Origin: Paludibacterium sp.
GTDB lineage: Bacteria > Pseudomonadota > Gammaproteobacteria > Burkholderiales > Chromobacteriaceae
Assembly (NCBI RefSeq): GCF_019232825.1
Contig: NZ_JAFAND010000035.1
Span: 102,869 to 166,868, forward strand
Length of the DNA: 64,000 bases
Direction of reading: 5' to 3'
Shown: one piece after another, positions 51,041 through 61,607 of the stretch
How positions within the stretch are numbered: the first letter of the stretch is position 1
Layout of the letters: every line of letters begins with the position of its first letter
Program-made: the position numbers and the translations under genes
The notes under the pieces: generated by a model
Seen by the model: only the letters and a program-made list of their open reading frames with translations
What the model was told of the DNA's origin: nothing
The model's database searches: none

Positions 51041-52270
51041 TCAGCGCGCGCGCTCGGCGGTCGATTCGGCAATCCGCACGATCACGGCCACCGCCTTTTC
51101 CATGCCTTGCAAGGTCACGAACTCATGTTTGCCGTGGAAGTTGTAGCCTCCGGTAAACAAGTTCGGACACGGCAAACCACGGAACGACAGCTGCGCGCCG
51201 TCGGTGCCGCCACGAATCGGGCACATCTCCGGCTCGACGCCCACGTCCACCATCGATTGACGCGCAATCTCGACAACGTGAGGGAATTTCGCCACTTCGT
51301 CACGCATATTGAAGTACGAGTCCTTCAACGTCACCTCGATGCGGCAATCGCTCGGCAGACCCGCCTGCACCTCGCGCGCGATCTCCTGGATGCGCGCCTT
51401 GCGCGCCGCGAAGCTATCGCGGTCGAAATCACGGATGATGTAATTCATCTCCGCCTGCTCAACGGTGCCATTGAGCGAGATCAGATGATAGAAGCCCTGA
51501 TAGCCCTCGGTCCGCTCCGGCGTTTCCTCTGCAGGCAGCTTTTGATGAATGCGCGTCGCCAGCGTCATCGCGTTGACCATCACATCCTTGGCACTGCCCG
51601 GATGCACATTGTTGCCATAGATCTTGATGTTGGCCGAAGCGGCATTGAAGTTCTCCGCCTCCAGCTCGCCGACGCCGCCGCCATCAACGGTATATGCCCA
51701 CTCAGCCGCAAAGGTCTCGACGTCGAAATGCTGCGCGCCTTTGCCGATTTCCTCGTCCGGGGTAAAGGCGAAACGGATCGAACCGTGCGGACGATTTTGC
51801 TCGCGCAGACGCAGCATGGCGGTGATGATTTCGGTAATGCCGGCCTTGTCGTCCGACCCCAGCAACGTCGTGCCGTCGGTGGTGATCAAGGTATGGCCGA
51901 TCAACTTGTTCAACATCGGGAAACGTGCCGGCGACAGCACTTCGCCGCTCGTGCCCAGCACGACATCGCCACCACGATAGTTCTCAACCACCTGCGGCTT
52001 GACGCCCTTGCCGCTGGCGTCGGGCGACGTATCCAGGTGGGCGATGAAGCCGATAACCGGCACGGGCCAATTGACATTGGAAGGCAGCGTGGCCATCACG
52101 CAGCCCTTTTCGTTGAGCGTAACCTCTTCGAATCCCAGTTCGGTCAGCTCCTTGAACAAACCGCGCGCCAAATTCAGCTGGCCATCGGTGCTGGGTACGC
52201 GATCCGCCTTGGGATCGGATTGGGTATCGACAGATACGTAGCGGAAGAACCGTTCGAGAATATTGTCCAT
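51041..52270 (-). CDS. pepT: Peptidase T (tripeptide aminopeptidase)
   Basis: 409 residues, as E. coli PepT (408). Metal ligands and active-site segments of the M20 family are seen: [47 protein letters not shown], the [12 protein letters not shown] segment, [38 protein letters not shown] and HGKHEFV. It removes the N-terminal residue from tripeptides in the cytoplasm using two zinc ions. Start at 52270 is the family N-terminus ([20 protein letters not shown]). Confidence 0.96.
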   Translation of the reverse strand: MDNILERFFRYVSVDTQSDPKADRVPSTDGQLNLARGLFKELTELGFEEVTLNEKGCVMATLPSNVNWPVPVIGFIAHLDTSPDASGKGVKPQVVENYRGGDVVLGTSGEVLSPARFPMLNKLIGHTLITTDGTTLLGSDDKAGITEIITAMLRLREQNRPHGSIRFAFTPDEEIGKGAQHFDVETFAAEWAYTVDGGGVGELEAENFNAASANIKIYGNNVHPGSAKDVMVNAMTLATRIHQKLPAEETPERTEGYQGFYHLISLNGTVEQAEMNYIIRDFDRDSFAARKARIQEIAREVQAGLPSDCRIEVTLKDSYFNMRDEVAKFPHVVEIARQSMVDVGVEPEMCPIRGGTDGAQLSFRGLPCPNLFTGGYNFHGKHEFVTLQGMEKAVAVIVRIAESTAERAR

Positions 52271-52499
52271 TTTGTCCTCAATAAGAGCGTTTCCAAGCAT
52301 TGTGCATGCTTCATGAGGCACAAATTTTGCGGTATATCAGAAAGCGGGCAATCACCGCCCGCTTATGAAATATAAAGCTTATTGCCGGTCAAAGGCCGTC
52401 TAGACTTAGAACCGGCAGCGATCCACTTGCCTATGCTGCACAGACAGGGTACGCCATTACGTGTATATTACTCACTCCTTTTGAGGCAGCGACCAAACA

Positions 52500-53216
52500 A
52501 TGCGCAAGTGGCTGATAGTCATACCCTTTTTATTTCAAACAGCCTTTGCGGCCCCCACGCTAACCCTCCTGACCGAATCGTACCAGCCCTTCAACGGCAT
52601 GGGCGCCGACGGCAAGATCACCGGCATCTCCACCCGCATCGTCGAGCTATTGATGCAAAAGGCGGGGCTTGGCTACACCATCACCGTTGAACCTTGGATA
52701 CGCGCCATCACCGAGGCGCGCACCAGCGAAAACCATTGCGTGTTTTCCATGTCGCGCACACCGGAACGCGAAGCGTCATATCAGTGGATCGGTCCACTGG
52801 TCTTCAACGACTGGGTGCTGTTCGCCAAAGCGCCCGCCGGCCGGCTCGATCGTCTCGAGCAGATCGGCCTGCGCCCGATCGGCACCTACCAAGGCGATGC
52901 CATCGTCAGTTATCTGAGCGCCAAAGGTTACAACGTGGATGCCACATCGAAAGACGATCTCAATCCGCGCAAGCTACTCAGCGGCCACATCGCTTTCTGG
53001 GCGACGGGACAGTTGATCGGCGAGTATATTCTGCGCCAGCAAGGGCTGCAGAATCAGATCCAACCGGTGCTGGTCTTCAATCGCACCGAGATGTATCTGG
53101 CTTGCCATCCACGCACGCCTAAGGCGCTCGTGACGCGCCTGAACAATTTGCTCGACAACCTGCGCGAGTCAGGAGAAATCGCCCGGGTATACCAACAAGC
53201 CGGCTATGCGCCTTAA
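52500..53216 (+). CDS. Periplasmic solute-binding protein (SBP_bac_3-type)
   Basis: 238 residues with a signal peptide (cleavage after TAFAA, near residue 18). The rest is a two-lobe amino-acid-type binding protein: LTLLTESYQPFNGMGADGKITGISTRIVELL in overlapping parts, PWIRAITEARTSENHCVFSMSRT, and a second lobe ending EIARVYQQAGYAP. No ABC permease or ATPase is adjacent, so it is an orphan of the kind often found in Neisseriales and may bind amines or amino acids. One Cys at HCVF and one at LACHP. Confidence 0.85.
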   Translation: MRKWLIVIPFLFQTAFAAPTLTLLTESYQPFNGMGADGKITGISTRIVELLMQKAGLGYTITVEPWIRAITEARTSENHCVFSMSRTPEREASYQWIGPLVFNDWVLFAKAPAGRLDRLEQIGLRPIGTYQGDAIVSYLSAKGYNVDATSKDDLNPRKLLSGHIAFWATGQLIGEYILRQQGLQNQIQPVLVFNRTEMYLACHPRTPKALVTRLNNLLDNLRESGEIARVYQQAGYAP

Positions 53217-53263
53217 ACCCCGCCTGCCTAGCAAGGACAAGCATCGATGACAGCGAGAACGCC

Positions 53264-53827
53264 ATGACCCTCACACCCCGCCACGAGCCCGTCGAACTGG
53301 CCAAATGCTATCGCCTGCTCAACCATGGCCCGGTCACCATCGTGACCAGCGCGCATCAAGGCGAACGCAACATCATGGCCGCCGCCTGGGCAATGCCGCT
53401 CGATTTCGATCCACCCAAGGTTGCGGTCGTGATCGACCGCAACACATGGAGCCGCGGACTGATCGAAGCATCGGGCCGGTTTGCGCTCAATATCCCGACC
53501 AGAGCCATCGCAAGCCAAGTTCTCGCAGTCGGATCGCACTCCGGCCGCGACGGCGACAAATACGCCGCCCTCGGGCTCGACACCTTCCTCGGCGACAGCG
53601 ATCTACCGTTATTGTCCGGCTGCGCCGCCTGGCTTGAATGCCGCGTACTGCCGGAAACGGCGATGCAGCAGCGCTACGATCTGTTTCTGGCCGAAGTCAC
53701 CGCCGCTTGGGCGGACCCCGCTTTGTACAGCGAAGGCCGCTGGCACTTTCCCTCACAGGAAAGCCGCACGCTGCACTACATCGCCGGCGGCGCCTTCTTC
53801 GCCACCGGCGAATCGTTCGAGGTTTAG
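53264..53827 (+). CDS. Flavin reductase family protein (FMN-binding split barrel)
   Basis: 187 residues. The flavin-binding pattern includes GPVTIVTSAHQGERNIMAAAWAMPLDFDPPKVAVVI in overlapping parts, TWSRGLIEASGRFALNIP and LPLLSGCAAWLECRV. Proteins of this family (FlaRed domain) bind FMN and reduce it with NAD(P)H or act as flavoprotein oxygenase helpers. It is alone, 47 bases after the binding protein gene, with no monooxygenase partner near. Confidence 0.88.
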   Translation: MTLTPRHEPVELAKCYRLLNHGPVTIVTSAHQGERNIMAAAWAMPLDFDPPKVAVVIDRNTWSRGLIEASGRFALNIPTRAIASQVLAVGSHSGRDGDKYAALGLDTFLGDSDLPLLSGCAAWLECRVLPETAMQQRYDLFLAEVTAAWADPALYSEGRWHFPSQESRTLHYIAGGAFFATGESFEV

Positions 53828-53890
53828 GGCCTGGCATATTAATTGCTGAGTCAACGGTTAGGACAACAACCCTTAACCCGCGCTCATGCC

Positions 53891-54274
53891 ATGAATACGA
53901 CGCTTTCGGTTGCCATGGCCGCATATGGCGGCAGTTCGGCCCCCTTAAGTACGACAGAGATTGCCGCCACGACGGCAAAACCTGCCACGGCCGCCGACAC
54001 CGCAACGACCGGCGGCCAGCAAGACGAGCACGTCACCCTCTCCGCTCAGGCGGTCGCGCTCTCACAGGGCCAACCTGCGACGGCGACCGTCTCGGCGGCG
54101 ACGCCGCAGCTGCAATTCCCCGACGCCACGCTCATGGCCCAACTGCGTGCCGCCGGCATTCCATCCCAACCCGCCTTCATGTTGGAGGTCGATCCAGCGA
54201 CCCATGCGGTCAGCGTGCTTGGCGCGCGGCCCGATGCCGGTCGCATCGCCGAGATCATCAACACCAGCGCCTGA
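53891..54274 (+). CDS. Hypothetical protein (127 aa), Ala/Thr-rich
   Basis: 127 residues. The first 60 are low-complexity Ala/Thr/Ser (IAATTAKPATAADTATTGGQ) and lack a signal peptide; the last 65 are more ordered (FPDATLMAQLRAAGIPSQPAFMLEV, then DAGRIAEIINTSA). The sequence HVTLSAQAVALSQG recalls short motifs near the N-terminus of bacterial flagellin/anti-sigma-like small proteins, but no clear homology is seen. Function unknown. It precedes the tiny secreted protein cluster. Confidence 0.6.
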   Translation: MNTTLSVAMAAYGGSSAPLSTTEIAATTAKPATAADTATTGGQQDEHVTLSAQAVALSQGQPATATVSAATPQLQFPDATLMAQLRAAGIPSQPAFMLEVDPATHAVSVLGARPDAGRIAEIINTSA

Positions 54275-54424
54275 CGGCCACGCCCTACCCGCACATTACC
54301 GCCTGATCGGCATTCCGGCCGACCTCAGCCCTTTTTTCCCTTAGCGGATCGGTCTTCCGCTGCAAACTACGAACCTATCGCATGGACCTAACGGAGGTCA
54401 TTCACTCCCATAGGGGATTTCACC

Positions 54425-54658
54425 ATGCCGATTTATCGCAGCTTGCCGCTCCTCCTCGCCGTCTGCTTGGGGCTGCCGGCCCATTCCGCCACCTTCCCGC
54501 ACCAGGACGTCAACCCTCAAGATTGCTCTGAAGCTGCGCAAGCCAAACGGCGCGCCGATTGGTCAGCGGCATTGCACAAGCAGGACACCGCGTCGGGCTC
54601 GCGGTTACTCAAAGAGTCGGTCAACTGCTTTTACGCCGCCACATCAACGGATCAATAA
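54425..54658 (+). CDS. Tiny secreted two-cysteine protein, copy 2
   Basis: 77 residues: signal peptide MPIYRSLPLLLAVCLGLPAHS and a mature part of about 55 residues with QDCSEAAQAKRR, then a second Cys 34 residues later at VNCFYA. Same plan as the genes at 17596, 54672 and 54953 (Cys-Ser near the mature start, helix-forming middle, one Cys near the end). Ribosome site AGGGGA; TCCC just upstream could pair with it. First of three tandem copies. Confidence 0.7.
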   Translation: MPIYRSLPLLLAVCLGLPAHSATFPHQDVNPQDCSEAAQAKRRADWSAALHKQDTASGSRLLKESVNCFYAATSTDQ

Positions 54659-54671
54659 AAGGGGAATTCCC

Positions 54672-54938
54672 ATGAAGCCTCATTCCCGCTTTTTCCCAGC
54701 GTTGGCACTGCTCGCTGGCCTCAGTCTGCCAGCGCAGGCATCGATCTTTGACCGTGCCGCGCCGCCGTTTAATTGCTCGTCCAAATCACTCGCGATTTCC
54801 CAGCACCTTATTCAGGCGGGGACGGAAGATGAGGAGGGTGAGACCGAGCTATGGAAGCATCTGTTGGGTTGCTCTGCACGCGCCGCGCAGGCCAACGCAA
54901 AATATCAGGCACATGGATCGCCAAGCGAACACGAATAG
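54672..54938 (+). CDS. Tiny secreted two-cysteine protein, copy 3
   Basis: 88 residues: signal peptide MKPHSRFFPALALLAGLSLP ending AQA near residue 23, and a mature part with FNCSSKSLAI and a second Cys 32 residues later in LLGCSARAAQ. An acidic loop DEEGETE lies between two helices. It follows copy 2 by 13 bases with AGGGGAATTCCC before the ATG, so these genes are co-transcribed. Confidence 0.7.
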   Translation: MKPHSRFFPALALLAGLSLPAQASIFDRAAPPFNCSSKSLAISQHLIQAGTEDEEGETELWKHLLGCSARAAQANAKYQAHGSPSEHE

Positions 54939-54952
54939 ACGAAAGGTTCACG

Positions 54953-55198
54953 ATGCGCACAACGCTTCATTACACCCTCATCTTGCCGCTACTCGCCTCA
55001 CTGAGTTTGCCGGCGTTAGCTCATGATCGCGACATCAACAGCACAGCCTTGCCTTGCTCCGAGACATGGAAGGTGCAGATTAGCCGTGCGGCACAAAAAG
55101 CCATGGAGGAAGGACGGTTCAACGAAATCAGCTCCCACGTCTCGAAACTCCGTCTTTGCGCCCGGCGAGCGCAGGAGATGCAACATCATACCCAGTAA
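54953..55198 (+). CDS. Tiny secreted two-cysteine protein, copy 4
   Basis: 81 residues: signal peptide MRTTLHYTLILPLLASLSLP ending in ALA near residue 23, a mature part with ALPCSETWKVQ and a second Cys 34 residues later in LRLCARRAQE. The stretch between is a likely helical hairpin (QISRAAQKAMEEGRF, SSHVSKLRL). It follows copy 3 by 14 bases, AAAGG before the ATG. A strong intrinsic terminator follows after 5 bases and ends the tandem set. Confidence 0.72.
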   Translation: MRTTLHYTLILPLLASLSLPALAHDRDINSTALPCSETWKVQISRAAQKAMEEGRFNEISSHVSKLRLCARRAQEMQHHTQ

Positions 55199-55203
55199 CT
55201 AAG

Positions 55204-55241
55204 AATCGCCCATGCCGTGCCTGCGGCATGGGCGATTTTTG
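55204..55241 (+). terminator. Rho-independent terminator after the tiny secreted protein cluster
   Basis: Perfect 14-bp stem AATCGCCCATGCCG / CGGCATGGGCGATT, 6-base loop, then TTTTT-like run. One of the strongest terminators in the window. Confidence 0.9.
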
Positions 55242-55349
55242 TCATGGTGACCCTGGCCGCACCCTGTTACACTCTCCGTCTTTCCTTTTTGCAACGCCGG
55301 ATCGCGGCTTGACCGGCCAGCCAGACACTAACGCAAGAAGTTGATTCGT

Positions 55350-56255
55350 ATGAACAATTCACTACGTTTACTCACCGCGCTATTGTGCGGCGCATGGCTG
55401 GCGCAAAGCGTCGGCGCCGGACGACCGCTCCCCGAGCTCCTCGGCGACCCGGCGCAATGGCGCCAACTCGACTGGGCGCAAGCGGCGAGCTCGACGGTAT
55501 GGCAGGACCACGGTTGGCTCAGCTATCTAGGCAAACAGAGCGGCAATCTCTCACACGATCGCATTCAGGCGTTCCGGCTCGATGGCATCGACTGGCAAGC
55601 CACGCTGGACACCCACACGGACAATGGCGCCCCCGTAGCGCAACTCACTGTCTACTCGCCCGGGGAGGATGGTCAGCTCGACCACTGCAGCAACCTCTAC
55701 GATTGGGCGCAGCATCACTTCGGGCCGCCTGCCGCGGCAGTAGACGGCAGCTACCATATCGCCGGCAATGACGGCACGCCGGTGCATGGTTTTATCGACC
55801 GGCACTACCAATGGGATGTGGGTACAACGCGCATCATCGAGGACTGCCAAGGACAAAGCACCGGCAGCGACAACATCGTCTATGCCGCGAGCTCGCTCCG
55901 CTTCATGCCGCTGGCGGCGGGCAACGCCGTCCACCCGCTCATCAGCGCCAAATGCTCCCGTTCGCTGCGGCTCACCGACTCCGGCGATATCCCGCTAAAA
56001 ATGTCTGATATCGTGTTTGTCATCGACGAAAACAACGGCTCGATCCGCCGCCCCGACCTGGTGCCGATCCGCGTGCACAATGTCCAAGTCGGACCGCAAC
56101 AGATCGGCTTCAGCCTGACACTGGATCAATCGACCAATGACTACCATATCGACCTGCCATCCGGTCAACTGAGCGCCAACATGTCGATTTCCGGTATCCG
56201 CGCCGGCCAAGTCTCCGGCCAATGCCGGTTGACCCCGCTATCCGCCGTGAAGTGA
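55350..56255 (+). CDS. Secreted protein of unknown function
   Basis: 301 residues with a signal peptide (MNNSLRLLTALLCGAWLAQSVGA). The mature part is beta-rich, with four Cys (DHCSNLY, EDCQGQ, AKCSRS, GQCRL). It has repeated strand-like stretches such as HNVQVGPQQIGFSLTLDQS and SANMSISGIRAGQVSG. No known domain is recognised. It follows the tiny secreted protein set but has its own promoter-like region, and a hairpin ends it. Confidence 0.7.
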   Translation: MNNSLRLLTALLCGAWLAQSVGAGRPLPELLGDPAQWRQLDWAQAASSTVWQDHGWLSYLGKQSGNLSHDRIQAFRLDGIDWQATLDTHTDNGAPVAQLTVYSPGEDGQLDHCSNLYDWAQHHFGPPAAAVDGSYHIAGNDGTPVHGFIDRHYQWDVGTTRIIEDCQGQSTGSDNIVYAASSLRFMPLAAGNAVHPLISAKCSRSLRLTDSGDIPLKMSDIVFVIDENNGSIRRPDLVPIRVHNVQVGPQQIGFSLTLDQSTNDYHIDLPSGQLSANMSISGIRAGQVSGQCRLTPLSAVK

Positions 56256-56270
56256 CCGCGAACAACAAAC

Positions 56271-56290
56271 GGCCCGGTATCCGCCGGGCC
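56271..56290. terminator. Hairpin terminator between convergent genes
   Basis: GGCCCGG, loop, CCGGGCC (7-bp stem), 16 bases after the stop of the secreted protein and 9 bases before the fsr stop. Confidence 0.6.
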
Positions 56291-56298
56291 ATTTGAAC

Positions 56299-57552
56299 TC
56301 ACCGCGAGTCCGCCACCAGATTCGCCGTTGGCGCCCGGCGCCGTGCATGCAAATCAGGCAGCAAGGCCGTCAGTAACCCCAACAGCGGCAAGAACGCGCA
56401 CACCTTATAGACGAAAAAGATGCTGGTATGATCGGCCAGCGTCCCCAACGCCGCAGCGCCAAGACCGCCCATGCCGAAGGCAAAGCCGAAGAACAAGCCG
56501 GAAATGGCGCCCACCTTGCCCGGGACCAGTTCCTGCGCATAAATCAGAATCGCGGAGAAGGCGGAAGCCAGCACCAGACCGATCACCACGGACAGGATTT
56601 CGGTACCCATCAAGCCGACATACGGCATCAGCAGCGTAAACGGCGCCACCCCCAGAATCGACCCCCAGATCACCCGTTTACGTCCGATGCGGTCGCCGAC
56701 CGGACCACCGATCAACGTGCCGGCGGCAACGGCGAACAGGAACAGGAACAAATGCATCTGCGCCGACTGTACGCTGAGATGGAATTTGCTGATCAAGTAA
56801 AACGTGTAGTAGCTGGTCAGACTCGCCAAATAGAAATATTTGGAGAAAATCAGCATCGCCAGAATAAATAGCGACCACAGCACGCGCACGCGCGACAAGC
56901 CGTTATCGGGTCGCGCCACCGCCGGTTTCTTGGCCTGTGCGCGCTGATGATGGCGATACCAGTTGCCGACGGCGGTCAGCACCAGCATGCCGACCAGCGC
57001 CGCCGCGCCGAACCACGCCACGCTCCCCTGCCCGCGCGGCAAAATGATCCAAGCCGCCAGCAACGGGCCGAGCGACGTGCCTAGATTGCCGCCGACTTGG
57101 AACACCGACTGCGCCAAGCCATGCCGGCCGCCGGACGCCATGCGCGCCACACGCGACGATTCCGGATGGAAGATCGACGACCCCATGCCCACCATGGCCG
57201 AGGCCAGCAACAGGGAAGGCATGCTGTCCGCCTTCGACAACAGCAACAGGCCGCCCAGCGTGCACGCCATGCCGACCGCCAGCGAATACGGCTGCGGACG
57301 CTTGTCCGTGTAAAGGCCGACCACCGGCTGAAGCAGCGAGGCGGTGATTTGGTAAGTCAACGTAATCAGGCCGATCTGCGCGAAGCTGAGATGATGCTCG
57401 ACCTTGAGCATCGGATAGAGGGCGAAGATCAGCGACTGCATCATGTCGTTGAGCAAATGGGAAAAACTGATGGCAACCAAAATCGCCATCACGGTGCCGC
57501 CTGCGGCTTTGCCGGCCGGAGAGGCGGCCAGCGTCTGGATCTTGTTGGTCAT
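56299..57552 (-). CDS. fsr: Fosmidomycin resistance-type MFS transporter
   Basis: 417 residues, 12 membrane helices of the major facilitator family. The Fsr pattern is plain: AISFSHLLNDMMQSLIFALYPML near the start, GLYTDKRPQPYSL, MVGMGSSIFHPESSRVARMASGGRHGLAQSVFQVGG in overlapping parts, and GGPVGDRIGRKRVIWGS as the second half's loop. Known Fsr exports fosmidomycin and related compounds. It runs as a single gene. Confidence 0.92.
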   Translation of the reverse strand: MTNKIQTLAASPAGKAAGGTVMAILVAISFSHLLNDMMQSLIFALYPMLKVEHHLSFAQIGLITLTYQITASLLQPVVGLYTDKRPQPYSLAVGMACTLGGLLLLSKADSMPSLLLASAMVGMGSSIFHPESSRVARMASGGRHGLAQSVFQVGGNLGTSLGPLLAAWIILPRGQGSVAWFGAAALVGMLVLTAVGNWYRHHQRAQAKKPAVARPDNGLSRVRVLWSLFILAMLIFSKYFYLASLTSYYTFYLISKFHLSVQSAQMHLFLFLFAVAAGTLIGGPVGDRIGRKRVIWGSILGVAPFTLLMPYVGLMGTEILSVVIGLVLASAFSAILIYAQELVPGKVGAISGLFFGFAFGMGGLGAAALGTLADHTSIFFVYKVCAFLPLLGLLTALLPDLHARRRAPTANLVADSR

Positions 57553-57658
57553 GATTCACCGTGGGCAAGGGTAATGAAATACGTTCTCATTTTATGATGT
57601 CGCAGCAAATAAATCCGGCCAACCAATATCGCCAATCAGACAACGCCACAAATAAAAT

Positions 57659-57876
57659 GCCGGCCCTTGAGGCCGGCTTCAGCGTGCTGACAAACCCTTC
57701 TCCGCGAAGCGGAGGCTCCCTTGCAAGGCAAGGGCGGGGGGATTGGGACTCGATGGACAGGCTGCGAAATCAGTAAGCTGCAACTGAGGCCCGGCTTTGC
57801 CGGGCCCTCCGATACCGTTACAAACCACTAAATCAACAGCCTGAAAGCCGGCCCTTGAGGCCGGCTTCAGCGTGCT
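57659..57876. repeat. Array of hairpins with a 30-bp direct repeat downstream of the BMP operon
   Basis: Two identical 30-bp copies starting GCCGGCCCTTGAGGCCGGCT (57659-57688 and 57847-57876), each a hairpin. Between them lie CTCCGC-GAA-GCGGAG (57700-57714), CCCTTGC-AAG-GCAAGGG (57718-57734) and GGCCCGGC-TTT-GCCGGGCC (57788-57806). They lie after the last permease gene and before fsr's upstream region, so they may stop and protect the mRNA. Confidence 0.75.
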
Positions 57877-57896
57877 AGCAAATCGCCAACGCGTGC

Positions 57897-58862
57897 TTAG
57901 CGCGATTTGACGAACGGAATACCGATGGCTTTCGGCGCCACGGCGCGGCCGACGAAACCCGCCAGCAGCAGTACCGTCAGCACGTACGGAATCACCTGGA
58001 TAAACTGCGACGGGATCTCGCCGATGATCGGCAGCGGCACGCCTTCCAAGCGGATCTGCACCGAGTCGGCAAAGGCGAACAGCAGGCAGCCCAGCATGGC
58101 GTAAGCAGGCCGCCATTTGCCGAAGATCAGCGCCGCCAACGCCAAGAAGCCCTTGCCGGCGGTCATTTCCTTGATGAACGAGCCCGTCTGATAGACCGAC
58201 AGGAACGTGCCCGCCATGCCGCACAGCATGCCATTGCACAGCAATGCCAAGTAGCGGACACGCGCAACCGAGATACCGGCGGTATCGGCGGCATGCGGGT
58301 TTTCTCCCACGGCGCGCAGGCGCAGGCCAAACCGGCTGCGATACACGACCCAGGTCACCACCGGCAAGACCACCAGGAAGGTCAGATAGACCAGGATGCA
58401 ATGACCGGACAGGATGCCGCTGTAGATCGGGCCGACGACCGGCACGCGGGAGATCGAATCGGCGAACGGCAGGGTAATGTCTTGAAAGCGGGCCACATCG
58501 TCGAGCTGCGGCGAGTTGCCGCCTTGCTGGAACCAGGCAAGCCCCAGTACCGGCGTGATGCCGGAAGCGATGGTGTTGACCGCCATGCCGGAGATCAATT
58601 GGTTGCCGTTATAGGTCACCGACACCAGCGCATGCATCATCGACAGCAAGATGGCGGCGAACATGCCGGCCATCAGGCCAAGCCAGGGATTGCCGGTGAC
58701 GTAGGCCGCCGCCGCGCTGGCGAACGCCGAGGTCAGCATTTTGCCTTCCAGACCGATGTCCACCACGCCGGAGCGCTCGGAAAACAGGCCGGCCAGCGAT
58801 GCCAATACCAGCGGCGTGGAGACGCGGATGGTCGAACCGAGAAGACTGATCCACTGTTCCAT
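57897..58862 (-). CDS. BMP-type ABC transporter permease 2
   Basis: 321 residues, eight or more membrane helices; the sequence LGSTIRVSTPLVLASLAGLFSERSGVVDIGLEGKML, read in parts, is the start motif of YufQ/NupQ-like permeases, with YNGNQLISGMAVN and GENPHAADTAGI in the middle. It is the fourth and last gene of the ABC operon that takes up nucleosides in relatives. ATG at 58862 overlaps with the stop of the upstream permease region (two bases between). Confidence 0.92.
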   Translation of the reverse strand: MEQWISLLGSTIRVSTPLVLASLAGLFSERSGVVDIGLEGKMLTSAFASAAAAYVTGNPWLGLMAGMFAAILLSMMHALVSVTYNGNQLISGMAVNTIASGITPVLGLAWFQQGGNSPQLDDVARFQDITLPFADSISRVPVVGPIYSGILSGHCILVYLTFLVVLPVVTWVVYRSRFGLRLRAVGENPHAADTAGISVARVRYLALLCNGMLCGMAGTFLSVYQTGSFIKEMTAGKGFLALAALIFGKWRPAYAMLGCLLFAFADSVQIRLEGVPLPIIGEIPSQFIQVIPYVLTVLLLAGFVGRAVAPKAIGIPFVKSR

Positions 58863-58863
58863 G

Positions 58864-59960
58864 TCATTTCCCTCGCTTGAAGAACATAGCCAGAATCGGC
58901 TCAAACAGGTTTTCCAGACCACCGCAGAACAGGATCACCAGACCTTCGATCAGCAAAACCATTTCGCGGGTGATCATCGGCTTGGCGAACGACAGATCGA
59001 GCCCGCCTTGGGTCAATGCGCCGAACAGCAGCGCCGACAGGAAAATGCCGACCGGATGGTTGCGTCCCATCAGCGCCACGGCCACGCCGACGAAGCCGAT
59101 GCCGTTGGTAAACAGCACGTTCATACGGTGGGTCGAGCCCAATAGTTCGTTGACCGCCGACAGGCCGGCCAGCGCGCCGGAGGCGCACATGGCCAAGACG
59201 ATGATCTTGGTCACGTTCATGCCGGCGTAGCGCGCGGCATGCTCGTTGGTGCCCACGGTGCGCAGCTCGTAACCCCAACGGCTATGCCAAACCACCAGAT
59301 AGAACGCGACGCAAGCGATCAGCGCCAGGAAGAACGAACCGTTGAGCGGCGTATTCGGGATATGGATGCCGATACCGGCCAGGATATCCTGCATCGCCGG
59401 CATCCACGCGTTCTGGCCGAACTCGCGGGTGGTGGGGTTTTGCGAGCCCGGCTCGATCAATTGGTGACCGATCAAGTACAGCATCAACGAATACGAGATG
59501 AAGTTGAACATGATGGTGGTCACGACGATGTGACTGCCCCGCTTGGCTTGCAGCCAGGCCGGAATATAGGCCCAGGCGGCGCCGAACGCCATGGCGGCGA
59601 TCAGGCACAGCGGCATCAGCACCCAGAACGGCAGCACCTTGTCGAACGCGAACACGGTCAGGGTGATGCCAAGGCCAGCCAGATACGCCTGCCCCTCGCC
59701 GCCGATGTTGAACAGGCCGGCGTGGAACGCCGCCGCCACCGCAAGACCGGTAAAGATGAAGTCCGTCGTGTAGAACAGCGTGTAACCGATGCCCTCGCCA
59801 TAGCCGAAAGCGCCGTGAATCAGCAGTTTCAAGCACTCGAGCGGATTTTCGCCGATAAGCCAGGTCACGAGCCCCGTGACCAAAAGCGCCGCAAAAATGT
59901 TAAGCGCGGGCAGAATCGTCAGCTGCGCCCAACGCGGCAAAGTGGATGGTTGACCGAACT

Positions 59961-59964
<4 letters not shown>
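58864..59964 (-). CDS. BMP-type ABC transporter permease 1
   Basis: 366 residues with many helices; ESPL-type features are NIGGEGQAYLAGLGIT and the EAA-like loop GTNEHAARYAGMNVTKIIVL, as in YufP/NupP-like permeases. It pairs with the next permease to form the membrane channel. It overlaps by four bases with the end of the ATPase gene. Confidence 0.92.
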
Positions 59965-61490
<1,526 letters not shown>

Positions 61491-61539
61491 TCTTGTATTC
61501 CCTGAATGCTGATTGCCCTGTGATTTTCCCGCACAAATC

Positions 61540-61575
61540 AAACGGCCACGCCACCAAGGGCAGGCGTGGCCGTTT
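61540..61575 (-). terminator. Hairpin between substrate-binding protein and ATPase genes
   Basis: Perfect 13-bp stem AAACGGCCACGCC / GGCGTGGCCGTTT with a 10-base loop and little T-run on the minus strand. It lies 33 bases after the stop of the binding protein gene, and probably lowers expression of the ABC genes relative to the binding protein or protects the upstream mRNA. Confidence 0.7.
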
Positions 61576-61607
61576 CGGGATCACTGCGTTCCCGTGATGC
61601 TACGGAC

